Part shown: one piece after another, positions 1 through 10,020 of the stretch
How the letters are laid out: each line of letters opens with the position of its first letter
How positions within the stretch are numbered: the stretch's first letter is position 1
NCBI GenBank assembly: GCA_030150405.1
Contig: JASLFU010000041.1
Location: forward strand, 1 to 48,244
Reading direction: 5' to 3'
Source of the DNA: Ignatzschineria sp.
GTDB taxonomy: Bacteria; Pseudomonadota; Gammaproteobacteria; Cardiobacteriales; Wohlfahrtiimonadaceae
Length of the DNA: 48,244 nucleotides
Position numbers and translations under genes: made by a program
The notes under the pieces: generated by a model
The model's database searches: none
Told to the model about the DNA's origin: nothing
The model's input: only the letters and a program-made list of their open reading frames with translations

Positions 1-1
1 T

Positions 2-29
2 TTTCTAAGCCGCCTGTGCGGCGGGTTAC
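2..29 (-). CRISPR. Type I-F CRISPR repeat (first repeat of an array cut by the window edge)
   Basis: Mirror of the repeat at 48216-48243. It is a 28-nt I-F repeat read on the minus strand, with stem CCGCC/GGCGG around GCACA and the 8-nt handle CTTAGAAA. Only one repeat and one further base are inside the window, so no spacer can be read. Confidence 0.85.
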
Positions 30-227
30 TGAAGTAAAAACTCCAAGACACCCCTATAATATCCAAATTGTTAAAGAACTGAAAGCATAAACCCTCTTTT
101 TAATCAAAGTATAAAAAGCCACAAAAACAGAGGCTTAAATAACCATGATTAAAAGAGGGGTTATCTTATATTGAGCAATCGCTATTGATAGGTCAACAGA
201 AAGAGCACCTGCTATCCCTTAAGCTTT
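30..227 (-). promoter_or_regulatory. CRISPR leader
   Basis: AT-rich stretch between the csy4 stop and the first repeat, mirror of 48018-48215. It holds an imperfect inverted repeat (90-106 and 146-162). No gene is visible in it. Confidence 0.6.
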
Positions 228-797
228 TTAGAAAATTGGGACTGCACGTGTACGGCTAAGACCGTAGGCATCAAATGCCCCTTCCCCGCTATTGCTTGCC
301 AACGTTCGCTCCACCCAAAGCGAGAATCTCTTCCCGGTGCTTTGGCTCTTAAGCACTAAAAAGGGGAGCTTTAACGAGGTTGCGTATTGCGCAGCTAACT
401 GAAGCCCAACTTCCTCGCTCCACTCGCCTCTTGCTTCCATGCGCCTTTTAGCTCGGCGGAGATCGCTCATCCCTTTTTTGCGTACCCGCTTAAAGTGAGC
501 GTACCCCTCGACAATTGCGGGGACTTCGGCAATCTTTCCGATTACACCATACTCCCCCGCCTCTGTTGCGCGAAGATCCTTTATAATCTGCTCGAGCGCC
601 TCTTTACGGCCAAATACCCGTAACACTGGACCAAACTTCGCCTGCCTTAAAAAGTAGCGAGGAAAGCCCACCCCAATTTCCCCCTTAAATCGGGGAATAA
701 TCGTGTGCAGAGCGCTAAAGATAATCGCCATAACTTCTGGCAAGATAAGCTCCTCTTGGGGGATAGCCGTCACATCAAAATAGTGTGTAAGCTGCAT
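228..797 (-). CDS. csy4: Cas6f (Csy4) crRNA endoribonuclease, mirror copy
   Basis: Identical copy of 47448-48017. It encodes the 189-aa type I-F repeat-processing nuclease, with a candidate catalytic His31 and an arginine-rich helix near residues 105-123. It is the last cas gene before the CRISPR leader and lies 8 bases after csy3. Confidence 0.93.
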   Translation of the reverse strand: MQLTHYFDVTAIPQEELILPEVMAIIFSALHTIIPRFKGEIGVGFPRYFLRQAKFGPVLRVFGRKEALEQIIKDLRATEAGEYGVIGKIAEVPAIVEGYAHFKRVRKKGMSDLRRAKRRMEARGEWSEEVGLQLAAQYATSLKLPFLVLKSQSTGKRFSLWVERTLASNSGEGAFDAYGLSRTRAVPIF

Positions 798-805
798 ATC
801 GCCTC

Positions 806-1840
806 CTATTTGCCACTTTCGCCAAAGACGCCACCACGAAGCAAAATCGCCATTACATAATGTTGATCCATAAGCTCCGGCACTTCATCTTTTAATACCC
901 AGCGATCAAAAAGCGAATAGAAATCGCGCTTCTCTTTAGGTTGTCTAAAGGCTGTACCCATTGTAGTTACCGCACCATATGGCTCGATAGCAATGGGAAA
1001 ACCGGCATCCTCTGCATACCAAGTATCAATCGTGCGAAGTGCGTTACCGATTTTTTGTGAGTGTAGCGCTGCATGCCCATTTACTGAGTAGAGCACCTTA
1101 CTCTTCTCGCTTCCGGTATCTAAAATAAGCTCTTGAGAGGGATAGACCTCTTGCCCCGCGCCGATGTTTGCCGTTAATCGTACGGTGAAGATCTCAAACT
1201 CACGATTACGGTCGAGTCCCGCTTCAATAATATCGGCCAGTGCAGAGAGCTCCGGATTATCGGTATCACTCTCCTCATAAAAGTGATTCAGACTATATTG
1301 CTTAGCATCCTTAAAGGTCAGTACCTTTTCTGCATCCCCCTCACCGTGGATAATCTCTACCGTAATATCACTCGCTCCAACACGATTTCGCCAGAGCCAG
1401 CGAGCATTGACAATATTTTGGGCATAACGATAGGCGAGCGCTCGCAATCCTTCCCGCTCTAGGTAATCATCCACTACCTCTAATAGGCGTGCTTGATAGC
1501 GCTGATCATTACAGACCGAAGGAATACCGGTAAAGGGGATAACCTTACAACTCCACTCCACGACTAGATGATCATAGTCATGTCTAAGCATTGCGACATC
1601 TACCCGCTGCAAGTTGGCTTTTTCAACTTCTGCATCAAGTTTGGCAGGATCTCTTAATATCGCTGCTTTTAAGCGGTTAGAGATCGTTCCACGAACGGAC
1701 TTTTCTGTCACCTCTACAGGAATTCGTGTTGTCTCATCTAACCCTTTCTGCTGGAAAAAGATACCATCAGAAACATCAAAATTACGCTCAAACGCAAGTA
1801 CTGAAGCCGTTTTAAGGCCTTTTAAATCTACTTTAGACAT
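806..1840 (-). CDS. csy3: Cas7f (Csy3) backbone subunit of the type I-F Csy complex, mirror copy
   Basis: Identical copy of 46405-47439. It encodes the 344-aa crRNA-binding backbone subunit, with a GAGG ribosome binding site upstream. An 83-base gap separates it from csy2. Confidence 0.94.
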   Translation of the reverse strand: MSKVDLKGLKTASVLAFERNFDVSDGIFFQQKGLDETTRIPVEVTEKSVRGTISNRLKAAILRDPAKLDAEVEKANLQRVDVAMLRHDYDHLVVEWSCKVIPFTGIPSVCNDQRYQARLLEVVDDYLEREGLRALAYRYAQNIVNARWLWRNRVGASDITVEIIHGEGDAEKVLTFKDAKQYSLNHFYEESDTDNPELSALADIIEAGLDRNREFEIFTVRLTANIGAGQEVYPSQELILDTGSEKSKVLYSVNGHAALHSQKIGNALRTIDTWYAEDAGFPIAIEPYGAVTTMGTAFRQPKEKRDFYSLFDRWVLKDEVPELMDQHYVMAILLRGGVFGESGK

Positions 1841-1923
1841 AAAGTTTTCCTCTATTTAATGAATGAATAAAAATTAAAATAAGATTTACCGATAAATTGA
1901 CCGAAGATTAAAAAAAGAGTTCA

Positions 1924-3084
1924 TTAAGCATAATCATCCTCAAGCTCATCTAAGGGGGTGAAATGATCGATAGAATCTTCAATAAGTGGATCTGCTTCTC
2001 GCTTCTGCCCTACCACATAGCGGCCAATCTCTGTGGCTTCGTTATCCCCTAAATAGTGCCAAAAGGAGGCGGATAACGCCGCTTCATCCTGTAAGCGTCC
2101 TGAAAACTGCCACTCACCAATCGTATAGATTGACTCTACATATTGGCTTAAGTATTGATCGGTTCGAGCTTGGGGTAGCTCACCGACCTCAAAGAGTCCA
2201 CTAATGGCTTGATAGCCCACAGGAATCGGCACAAGCCACCCCTCTCCCTCTTTAATGGAGTAATGGCTCCACTCTACTTTTCTCTTCGCCTCTTCTTTTA
2301 CAGAGGAGTCGGAGCTAGAATTTTCTGATGCAACAACAGGCACATGATGAATTTTAGAGAGCTCTAAAAGAAGATCGATTCCCGTTGCATGGGGATTTCC
2401 AATCGCTTCATGACTCTGTAACTTTTCGAGTAGCTCTGGCACTAAATAGGAGCGATCTTGCAAGATAAAACTTGGCATTAATCGCCCACGAAGTTGGGTT
2501 AAAATCTTCTCCTCCCAAACAGGATAGAGTGCTATCTCTCCTATATTAAAGAGTGTTCCTCCTGCTAATTTCTGGGTATAAAGGATCGAATGAATCGCTT
2601 GGCAAATTCTCTCGTTAGTTGCCTCATCCATTACCGTTGCATAGGGGGATGGCGTTGTATTGGTATAGAGCTCCACCACTAAACTAACGGTTAAACGCTG
2701 ACGCCCCTCTTCAATGATCGGCGCACTCTCCACTCTGCTCCCTTTACGAATGAGTGGTGTACGCTGCTGATTGAAGGTGCGCTCTGCAAAGCGATTACGC
2801 TGATAGGTATGGAGCGTATGATCATGGTGGGCAATTAATACCCCTTTAAAATTAATTTTAAGATGAGGCGCAATGGTGGCGAGCTCCCTATTAAGCCGAC
2901 GATTAGCCCGATGCATCGCCCCTAAAAAGGCAGTGACTGCAGGAAAGCCATAAGTGATAGGACTGGAGATGGTATTTGCATTCTCAATCTCCAACTTATG
3001 GAGCAAAAGGTAGTGTGTCAGCTGAAGGGGCTCGCTACGATTAACTGAGCCTGCTGAAGTGAATTGTTCGCGAATATTACTCAT
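1924..3084 (-). CDS. csy2: Cas5f (Csy2) subunit of the type I-F Csy complex, mirror copy
   Basis: Identical copy of 45161-46321. It encodes the 386-aa 5'-handle-binding subunit, longer than the Pseudomonas protein because of an N-terminal extension and a Ser/Lys/Glu-rich insert around residues 251-268. It follows csy1 after one base. Confidence 0.9.
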   Translation of the reverse strand: MSNIREQFTSAGSVNRSEPLQLTHYLLLHKLEIENANTISSPITYGFPAVTAFLGAMHRANRRLNRELATIAPHLKINFKGVLIAHHDHTLHTYQRNRFAERTFNQQRTPLIRKGSRVESAPIIEEGRQRLTVSLVVELYTNTTPSPYATVMDEATNERICQAIHSILYTQKLAGGTLFNIGEIALYPVWEEKILTQLRGRLMPSFILQDRSYLVPELLEKLQSHEAIGNPHATGIDLLLELSKIHHVPVVASENSSSDSSVKEEAKRKVEWSHYSIKEGEGWLVPIPVGYQAISGLFEVGELPQARTDQYLSQYVESIYTIGEWQFSGRLQDEAALSASFWHYLGDNEATEIGRYVVGQKREADPLIEDSIDHFTPLDELEDDYA

Positions 3085-3085
3085 C

Positions 3086-4465
3086 TCAATTGCCTCCCTG
3101 ATGTAAAGAACTGCTCAATGCTTCTCTAAATAGCTGCTTCCAAAGATCATGTTCACGATCCCCTAAGGCGGCTGCTCTTCGTTTTAAGAGATGGGAGAGG
3201 CGTCTATTAACCCAATGAGCAAATTGTTCACTTAGCTGCTCAATATCAAGATCGGTCATCTGCTCTCTATCTGGGGCGTGTTGAGGCTCTCTCTCACTCT
3301 CCGGATGACTTATGGGGGCATATGGATCGAGCCAGAGGCACTCTACCTTTGAGAGTCGACTCCCATGACTCCAACCTGCACCGCGAGCGCGAATGGTTTC
3401 TGCAGCCCCTAAAACGCCCGCAATAATAAGATTTAACGCCTTCTCCCGCTGAGCTCGAATAGAGTGATCATTGCGAGGATTTCGAATAACTTTAGTAAGC
3501 TCCCAAAACCCTTCCCGCACAAGTGGATGGCGATAGAGCTGCCAATTGAAGAGGCTGCGGCTCTGACCACTTAAATAACGATCTTGTGCGATAAAACGGG
3601 GTGGTGTGGAGGGAAGAAGAAAATGCCTTCCCCCTTGTCGTGCATTAAGCTGGCTCACATTTTGAGCATTAGCTCCCCCCAACTGTGTAGTGGCTAGATC
3701 ATGAATTGTGAAGTAGCGCTGCTGCTCTGTCCTCACTTTATTGCGATTCGCACGGGCTTTACGATTCTCATCTGAGAAGCGCTCTTGAACCTTTCCATAT
3801 AACTCATAGGCCAGCAGTGCCGGATAGAGGGGAATAATATTGAGATAATCATCCCGCTCAATACTCTCTGCCCCCGATAGTGGCCAAAGAAGCTGCTTAT
3901 TTAATCCATCAGTCACGGATTGAAAGTGGTGCCCCGCAAGAGCACTCTGAAAGGCTTTTAAAATCGCTTCCGCCTTATTAGGATCATCTGATAGAGCACG
4001 TTTAATGGCTGGGTGATTCTCCTCAATGAACTGTTTAAGGGAGACTCCCTCCACCTCTTGCCGCAAAAAGTTAGCCACAGGTAATGCAGCCGCACTACCA
4101 CTAACATCAAAGTTCACAATGGAGATAGCTTGTGAACCAATAAACTGCTCGGGGAGCTCCTGCCCTCGATCAAAGTTAATGGCATCTCCCCGGGAGCTCG
4201 GATGAATCCCTCTAGAAGTATGGGTGCCAAACTGCAACTGTTTTATTAAACGAAATGCGGCATCTTCTAACCATGCAGTGCGCTCATGCTCTGCCTTTAA
4301 TTTAGCGATAGCGGCTTCGGTTTTTTCGATTTTTTCATATTCACCCGCCTCTTTTTCTCGCTCGAGTCGTTTTGTGAGCGATTCAAATTTGGGTGTAAAA
4401 CGCTCCTCAATAAATTTGTCGATCACTGCGCGAATTTTTTGAGGGAGCTCTTTCTCATAACTCAT
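3086..4465 (-). CDS. csy1: Cas8f (Csy1) large subunit of the type I-F Csy complex, mirror copy
   Basis: Identical copy of 43780-45159. It encodes 459 aa from the ATG behind an AAAGGAGAG ribosome binding site. The reading frame stays open for 32 more codons upstream, but that extension overlaps the consensus promoter at 4527-4554 and is rejected. Confidence 0.9.
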   Translation of the reverse strand: MSYEKELPQKIRAVIDKFIEERFTPKFESLTKRLEREKEAGEYEKIEKTEAAIAKLKAEHERTAWLEDAAFRLIKQLQFGTHTSRGIHPSSRGDAINFDRGQELPEQFIGSQAISIVNFDVSGSAAALPVANFLRQEVEGVSLKQFIEENHPAIKRALSDDPNKAEAILKAFQSALAGHHFQSVTDGLNKQLLWPLSGAESIERDDYLNIIPLYPALLAYELYGKVQERFSDENRKARANRNKVRTEQQRYFTIHDLATTQLGGANAQNVSQLNARQGGRHFLLPSTPPRFIAQDRYLSGQSRSLFNWQLYRHPLVREGFWELTKVIRNPRNDHSIRAQREKALNLIIAGVLGAAETIRARGAGWSHGSRLSKVECLWLDPYAPISHPESEREPQHAPDREQMTDLDIEQLSEQFAHWVNRRLSHLLKRRAAALGDREHDLWKQLFREALSSSLHQGGN

Positions 4466-4526
4466 CTGCTCTCCTTTCTTTTTAATCCATATATTAATTA
4501 CAAGAATAAAACCGTATTGCTGATAA

Positions 4527-4554
4527 ATTATAATGATCGATAATCTAATGTCAA
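4527..4554 (-). promoter_or_regulatory. Consensus sigma-70 promoter of the csy operon
   Basis: Mirror of 43691-43718. It has a perfect TTGACA, a 16-base spacer and a perfect TATAAT on the minus strand, ending about 60 bases before the csy1 start codon. Confidence 0.85.
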
Positions 4555-4556
4555 AC

Positions 4557-4590
4557 AACAAATTAGAGATATACCTAATTACCTATATGG
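4557..4590 (-). promoter_or_regulatory. Putative creR target (CC PAM plus seed match) at the csy1 promoter
   Basis: Mirror of 43655-43688. Read on the minus strand, CC is followed by ATATAGG, identical to the first seven bases of the pseudo-spacer at 4691-4711. A 32-base footprint would end two bases before the -35 box. Confidence 0.6.
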
Positions 4591-4636
4591 ATAGTCATAT
4601 AGATGACCCTAGAGAGGAGTATTATTAGATGAACAC

Positions 4637-4669
4637 AAAAAAGCCCATAAGCATAGTACTTATGGGCTT
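4637..4669 (-). terminator. Rho-independent terminator after the creR-like RNA
   Basis: Mirror of 43576-43608. It has an 11-bp perfect stem, AAGCCCATAAG with CTTATGGGCTT, a 7-base loop and a run of Ts. Confidence 0.85.
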
Positions 4670-4670
4670 G

Positions 4671-4739
4671 CCACCTATTCGGTGGATAACAGAATCTTGC
4701 AATTCCTATATTTTCTAAGCCACCTTTCGGCGGGTAAAC
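4671..4739 (-). ncRNA. creR-like RNA (degenerate mini-CRISPR), mirror copy
   Basis: Identical copy of 43506-43574. Psi-repeat 1 is at 4712-4739, the 21-nt pseudo-spacer at 4691-4711 and psi-repeat 2 at 4671-4690, all read on the minus strand. See the + strand copy for the full argument. Confidence 0.65.
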
Positions 4740-4755
4740 GATTCTTCTCTGATAC

Positions 4756-7700
4756 TCATTCAAAAAAGAAACCATAAAAGGGATTATACACCCAACGCTG
4801 ATTATTGGAGGAATAATAGAGCGATACAGAAGCGAATCGGCGGGCAATTTTAAGTCGCTCAAAAGTGTAATCCTCTGCGCTCTCCCCTATAAAGCCCCCT
4901 AATGCTGCCTCTAAGCCTTCCTCTAAACCACTCACTAACCAAGGGGAGATAATGTTATTTCCTCTTGGGGGATGATGATCGATCTGAATCTTATAGTTTT
5001 GTGTCGGAAGTGTGGTTAACTGCTCATGCCATCGCCCCCCTTCTTGATTGAGAGTCTCCGCGTGGTAGATATTAAATCCACTTGCCGCCTCATCACATGG
5101 GAGAAAGAGTAGCGTCTCCTCTTTAAGGCTCTCTCTAAAGGGTGAATACCGCTGTAGATGATAGAAGTGATGATATGGATAATCCCGCTGCCAAAAGCTA
5201 TTGACCACATTAGCCCGATCACCCACTAACTCTGGCTGGAGAAGTCGGCGAAGCTCCCCATGCTCGAGAGAAGCCAATGAGCGATACCTCACACAACTCT
5301 CTCGAGTAATAGTTAAGGATTGAAGATCACCACTATTTGATTTCTGAAAATCGGCGAGCAAGGTATTTTCTGGCGCTATAATCCGCACTTTTGAGTCGAC
5401 TCGATTGAGCAGACTTTCGGGGATGAGATCGGGAAGATGGTGGGTGCATAATCGTGCTGTTGAGGACTCAAAGCCCGGTCGATGGTAGAAGAACCTCCCT
5501 TTTTGTTGGGCTAGTTTCTGATGCTCTACTTTTGATTTAATCCCATAACGAAGCAGAGTCGCCATCGGCTCTGAGAGTAGAGCTAAATTAGGAGCGGTTA
5601 ACTTGCGCTCCCGATGGCGCCAAACCCTTCCGGCAAGTTGCACAATAGAGCGATGGGAGGAGGGCTCTAAAATTGCCCAATCGTAATCATGATCTCGCCC
5701 TACCTCGGTGACGGGGCTGCCTAATACCACAAAAAGGTGATCTTTCTGCTCTCTCTCCCCTCCTAAAATGGCCTGCTTAATCTCAGGTTGCGAGAAGATT
5801 GCAAAAGGCTTTTTACGCAATAATATGCGATCGAGCCTACTCTCTAAGAGAGAGCGTAGCAGTAATATCTGCCGTGAATGGTAGACATTAAGATGGATCT
5901 TTACTGTGGATAAACGGGCATAGAGCTCTGGCGAATCCTCTTGCAGCCTTGCCCAAAATGGCTCACTTAAAAGCATTTTTGCAAGTGGGATAATATGCTT
6001 AATTTTACTTAAACGCACTAAGCCGATACTTGCTCGCTCTCCATTATAGCCACCCTCATTAGGGGCTACCTCATGATACTTTTGATGCAGATTGAGCCCC
6101 TCCTTCAAGATTGTTGTCGCAACGATATAGTAGCGGCTCTTCTCCTCTGCTTCTCGATCGCTCTTCCCTTTGGTATTGAGCCCCTTACCCTCGTGAAAAT
6201 TGGGGGAAACCCAAGGGATAATGGCCGCTTGCCGCTTGATAGGTAGCTTATTTAACATCGCCCCCCGCTGCGCTACAAAAGCCTTATGATCGTCTCTAAA
6301 TTGTGTAATATCCTTACAGATCGCCAACTTTTCTGCCGCTTCATCCACCCAAGCGACAACAATATCTTGGCTTGTATCCCCTAATTGTTGATGTTGATTC
6401 CAGATTGCACGCCCCTCTTGATAGGCGGTAAAGAGCCCTGCGACAAAGTCGGGCGACAAGGTTGCTGAAGAGAGAATAAGTCTTCCCCCCATTAATCCGA
6501 CAAGATAGATCAATCGAGAGAGTGCCGGAAGATCCTCAAGCGCAAAATCATCGGGCTCATCCAAAATTAAATCGGAGCTCAACAGCCGCAAGAGGGGAAC
6601 AATATGATGCCCCCCTCGTGCGGTTTCACTTGCTGCCATAAGATGATCAATCGTACAAGCAATAATAGGAGTTTCTAATAATTTCCGATCACTTCTATTG
6701 CGCAATAAAGTGGTAAAAGAGTCAGCAATCCAGTGGCTCTCTGCTGAGTCGGCAACATACCCCCCTTCTACTGAAAAGAGCCCCTCCTCCATCCCCCCTA
6801 ACAGTTCGGCGCCCTCAAAAGCTTGAAATGGGTGGGCAGATTCACTCCCTATTGTCTGCCCCTTTGTGCTCCTCTCAATCTCCTCTTCTCTCTGCGCCTC
6901 GAGCCGCTGCCGAATCGCTACACTCTCCCCCCCAATTAAGGTTGCAATCATCTCTGAATTGAGCTCAAGGGCATTTTTCAGACTCTCTGCTGTCTGCTGC
7001 GTTAAAGTTCGCAACCCAAGGGCGATGGTAAAACGCGCCCCCTCATCGCCTGCTAAGGCGGCTGCCATTTTGGCATTACCAATGGTTTTACCACAGCCGG
7101 TAGAGGCCATCGAGATACCAAAAAAACCCTGCCGCTCTGCAACACGCTCTTTACTCTTTAGCAGATCATAGATTCTATCTTGCCACTTAAAGCGCTTTAA
7201 CTTTGTCCGTCTTTGAAAAGGTTTATGCTCCTTTAGGCGGGGCAATCCCTTACGTAATTTGGGCAATAGGTATGCAAATTTTACCGTCTCCTCAGTCACC
7301 CCTAATAGGTGGGCCTCTAGACTCTGCTTTCCCCCATTTAAAAAGGGGTTACTTTGACTCTCTTTATCTAAATTAGCGATAAGCTGCGCTTGAGTCGCAT
7401 CGGAAACCTCCCGTTTTTTGGACTCCTCAAAGGAGAGGGCTGAATAGTTATGATCCCCAGTAATTAACGCTAATCGTGAAAGGTAGAGTAAGAGGGGATC
7501 GGTAAAGGTAAATGCACTCTCTACCCCCTCCTCCCCGATAAGATAGCGATTTTTCAACCCCCGATTGGCCCAGCGGCTAAGGGATCTTTGCCAATGGGGG
7601 CTTGCGGTAATATCTGCTTTTAAGGTGATAAATTGTGCAAATGCTTCTCGGTTATTGAGGGGGCTAAAGGGGCTATTTATATTATGCACCCATCTATCAT

Positions 7701-8478
7701 GAGCTTTAAAATTACTCCAAAAATTAGTAAGGGGATACTCAAAACTCATCACTGGAGTCAGTTGCGCATCAAAAGAGTGCTCTTGCACCATACGATGGTG
7801 AGTCACAATGAGCCACCCAATCAGCGCCCCTAATGGTGGAATCTGAGAGAGATCTAGGTGAGAGAGCGAGGATTGCTCCTCCTCTACTTTTGTGACTAAG
7901 GCTCGATGCCAATCACTATGTTCCACACGGTAGGCCTCAAAGTTAGCAAGACGCTCTAATAGCGCCCGATTACTCGCACACCCCTTAATCATCTCTAAAA
8001 AGAGGAGAAGAGAGATCCACTCATGGCGATAGGGGTCTGGCTCACTCATCAATCGATCGATACTATTATGGAGTTTTTGTTGAAAGCCTACAGTCGCCTT
8101 ACCTAAATCGTGCATCAGCGCTGCAATTGCTGCTGTAATCTGAATCACCTCCCCTAATGGCCAGCTCTGCTCCTCACCGGCACTAGGAATTTTGCGTGTC
8201 GTTGTGCGAATCGGTACCCGCCCTCTCTCATTAAAGTGGCGCCGATTACCGACCACCCACAAAAGCTCCGTATGATTTCGCCCCCGTGTCCAGTAGCAGC
8301 TAATGGCGCTATTTCTGCGGGCGGTTTTCCGTAACAATTGATGGAGATGCTTCAGCCCTGCCTCAGTAATCGCTGTCTGCCAAGATCGCTGCCCTGTACG
8401 CTCTGCAAACTGATCGATGATGCGGCGTGTCTCCTTTAGGGCAGCACCTTTACATTCACTAATCAGTAAAATATTCAT
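4756..8478 (-). CDS. cas2-3: Cas2-Cas3 fusion (type I-F nuclease-helicase), mirror copy
   Basis: Identical copy of 39767-43489. It encodes 1240 aa: an N-terminal Cas2 domain, an HD nuclease (His123-Asp124) and a superfamily 2 helicase (ASTGCGKT at 458-465, DEPDD at 640-644). Its start overlaps the cas1 stop by 4 bases. Confidence 0.94.
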   Translation of the reverse strand: MNILLISECKGAALKETRRIIDQFAERTGQRSWQTAITEAGLKHLHQLLRKTARRNSAISCYWTRGRNHTELLWVVGNRRHFNERGRVPIRTTTRKIPSAGEEQSWPLGEVIQITAAIAALMHDLGKATVGFQQKLHNSIDRLMSEPDPYRHEWISLLLFLEMIKGCASNRALLERLANFEAYRVEHSDWHRALVTKVEEEQSSLSHLDLSQIPPLGALIGWLIVTHHRMVQEHSFDAQLTPVMSFEYPLTNFWSNFKAHDRWVHNINSPFSPLNNREAFAQFITLKADITASPHWQRSLSRWANRGLKNRYLIGEEGVESAFTFTDPLLLYLSRLALITGDHNYSALSFEESKKREVSDATQAQLIANLDKESQSNPFLNGGKQSLEAHLLGVTEETVKFAYLLPKLRKGLPRLKEHKPFQRRTKLKRFKWQDRIYDLLKSKERVAERQGFFGISMASTGCGKTIGNAKMAAALAGDEGARFTIALGLRTLTQQTAESLKNALELNSEMIATLIGGESVAIRQRLEAQREEEIERSTKGQTIGSESAHPFQAFEGAELLGGMEEGLFSVEGGYVADSAESHWIADSFTTLLRNRSDRKLLETPIIACTIDHLMAASETARGGHHIVPLLRLLSSDLILDEPDDFALEDLPALSRLIYLVGLMGGRLILSSATLSPDFVAGLFTAYQEGRAIWNQHQQLGDTSQDIVVAWVDEAAEKLAICKDITQFRDDHKAFVAQRGAMLNKLPIKRQAAIIPWVSPNFHEGKGLNTKGKSDREAEEKSRYYIVATTILKEGLNLHQKYHEVAPNEGGYNGERASIGLVRLSKIKHIIPLAKMLLSEPFWARLQEDSPELYARLSTVKIHLNVYHSRQILLLRSLLESRLDRILLRKKPFAIFSQPEIKQAILGGEREQKDHLFVVLGSPVTEVGRDHDYDWAILEPSSHRSIVQLAGRVWRHRERKLTAPNLALLSEPMATLLRYGIKSKVEHQKLAQQKGRFFYHRPGFESSTARLCTHHLPDLIPESLLNRVDSKVRIIAPENTLLADFQKSNSGDLQSLTITRESCVRYRSLASLEHGELRRLLQPELVGDRANVVNSFWQRDYPYHHFYHLQRYSPFRESLKEETLLFLPCDEAASGFNIYHAETLNQEGGRWHEQLTTLPTQNYKIQIDHHPPRGNNIISPWLVSGLEEGLEAALGGFIGESAEDYTFERLKIARRFASVSLYYSSNNQRWVYNPFYGFFFE

Positions 8479-9431
8479 AAATATGCCACCTCCTCAATGA
8501 GCTGCTTAAATGTATCAATAATCCGATCGAGCGCCCCCACTTGGGTAAATCGGGTAATTAACGCCTCCCGGAAATCTCGCTCATTATGCCCTATTTCCGC
8601 CGAGATAAAGGCCTGTGGCAACACAAGTGCATCTTTAATAATATCGGCAGCATCAAAGACCAATCCCCCTCGACGCGTCTTTCCATGCAGTACCGCCAAA
8701 CCATGGGGAAGACCTAAAACCCAGCAAGCAATTGCTCCTAATCCATAAGCTAAGTAATTCCCATGATCGAGAAAACGATTCGCCGGATCGATACTATTAC
8801 CCCCTTGTGAACGGGTAAATTGATCCTGAATGGTCGCCTCATTAGCTAATGCGTAGAGTGCTCTGGTCATTCTTCCCTCGGCACTTAAGAGGGATTGCGT
8901 ATTGTCACACGCTTCAAATATAGGGTAGTACCGCTCTAACAAATCCGATAGCTTCCCTCTATCTATAGCCCATGAATATTTAGGCCATAGTTGAGCAATA
9001 TAATTGAGACGTGCCTGTTGCAATGCCTTAGCTGCGATCAATCGTCGCTCATCATCGAACCAAAAAGCACACCACGCCTGTAGATACTCTGTTGGGCGAT
9101 ACTCACTTTGGGGGGATAAAAACTCCACCTCTTGCCCAGCAAATAGGGGTGTGCCTCCCCCGCCACAAAAACCGATCATCACCCCCGCTTTAGAGAGCTC
9201 CCGCACCGCCGCCTGTGTGATGGAGGTTCCCGTTCCGAACATGATAAAGGTGGTATTTGCGATGGGAATATTAAAGTAGAGTGATTCTTTTTCAGATTCT
9301 GTTACATAGGCCACGCGCCCACCGGATAGGAGCACCCGACAATGTTCAAGATAATAGAGATTCGCCCGTTTAGAGTGCAAGATTGTTTTAAGATCTTTAG
9401 GATCAAAATAATTTCTCTTTCGCTGTGTCAT
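8475..9431 (-). CDS. cas1: Cas1 (type I-F) integrase, mirror copy
   Basis: Identical copy of 38814-39770. It encodes 318 aa from the ATG behind GGAGGAGGGG, with metal ligands Glu185, His249 and Asp263. The open frame begins 13 codons earlier without a ribosome binding site. Confidence 0.93.
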   Translation of the reverse strand: MTQRKRNYFDPKDLKTILHSKRANLYYLEHCRVLLSGGRVAYVTESEKESLYFNIPIANTTFIMFGTGTSITQAAVRELSKAGVMIGFCGGGGTPLFAGQEVEFLSPQSEYRPTEYLQAWCAFWFDDERRLIAAKALQQARLNYIAQLWPKYSWAIDRGKLSDLLERYYPIFEACDNTQSLLSAEGRMTRALYALANEATIQDQFTRSQGGNSIDPANRFLDHGNYLAYGLGAIACWVLGLPHGLAVLHGKTRRGGLVFDAADIIKDALVLPQAFISAEIGHNERDFREALITRFTQVGALDRIIDTFKQLIEEVAYL

Positions 9432-9517
9432 CCCCTCCTCCTTACAAGAACCCAAAGCATTTAAATTCAATGGCTTACATATCTATAACTTCTCATAAAA
9501 AAGAGGTTGAGTTGACC

Positions 9518-9545
9518 AAAATAGACTTTTATTAATAAAGATCAA
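9518..9545 (-). promoter_or_regulatory. Candidate cas1 promoter with an FNR-like box
   Basis: Mirror of 38700-38727: TTGATC, 16 bases, TATTTT on the minus strand. The -35 overlaps TTGATCTTTATTAA, which resembles an FNR/ANR site. Confidence 0.35.
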
Positions 9546-9546
9546 A

Positions 9547-9579
9547 TAAAAAAAGAGCAGACTTACCAAGCTGCTCTTT
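9547..9579 (-). terminator. Rho-independent terminator of the lipoprotein operon
   Basis: Mirror of 38666-38698: stem AAAGAGCAG/CTGCTCTTT followed by a T run on the minus strand. It separates the lipoprotein operon from cas1. Confidence 0.8.
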
Positions 9580-9617
9580 AGGGTGTTTAAAACTTATGTT
9601 TATATGTTGATGGATAT

Positions 9618-9959
9618 CTACTTATCAGATCCATCGGGCTGGCCACGCCATACAGTACACTGAATTGGGCGATTTTTAACTAACTCAATAATCGCATCAT
9701 CTCGCTTAGTATGAAGAGATACGCCCTCCTCATTAGTGTAATAAGCACCGCTAGCTGCTGGGGCATTTTTAAGCACAAAGACTCGATCTGCTTGATCATA
9801 GAGCGTTGCGGTATCCCCTTCTGCACTATAAACCACTGTGAAATTAGTATCGAGCGGGCAGACATAATCCACTTTTGTCTCCGCGGTTTGGGGGCTCTCC
9901 GTTGCACACGCAGCAAGAAGAGCGAGTGCCGTAGCGCTAATTAATAATTTTTTCATCAT
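9618..9959 (-). CDS. MliC-like lysozyme-inhibitor lipoprotein, mirror copy
   Basis: Identical copy of 38286-38627. It encodes a 113-aa lipoprotein with lipobox LAAC (Cys18), the paired cysteines Cys34 and Cys101 and a SGAYY motif typical of the MliC fold. Confidence 0.7.
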   Translation of the reverse strand: MMKKLLISATALALLAACATESPQTAETKVDYVCPLDTNFTVVYSAEGDTATLYDQADRVFVLKNAPAASGAYYTNEEGVSLHTKRDDAIIELVKNRPIQCTVWRGQPDGSDK

Positions 9960-10020
9960 TTCTCCTATAACCCATTTGGGTTGGTAACTCCATTACAACC
10001 TTACTAAAGCTCACCTTTAG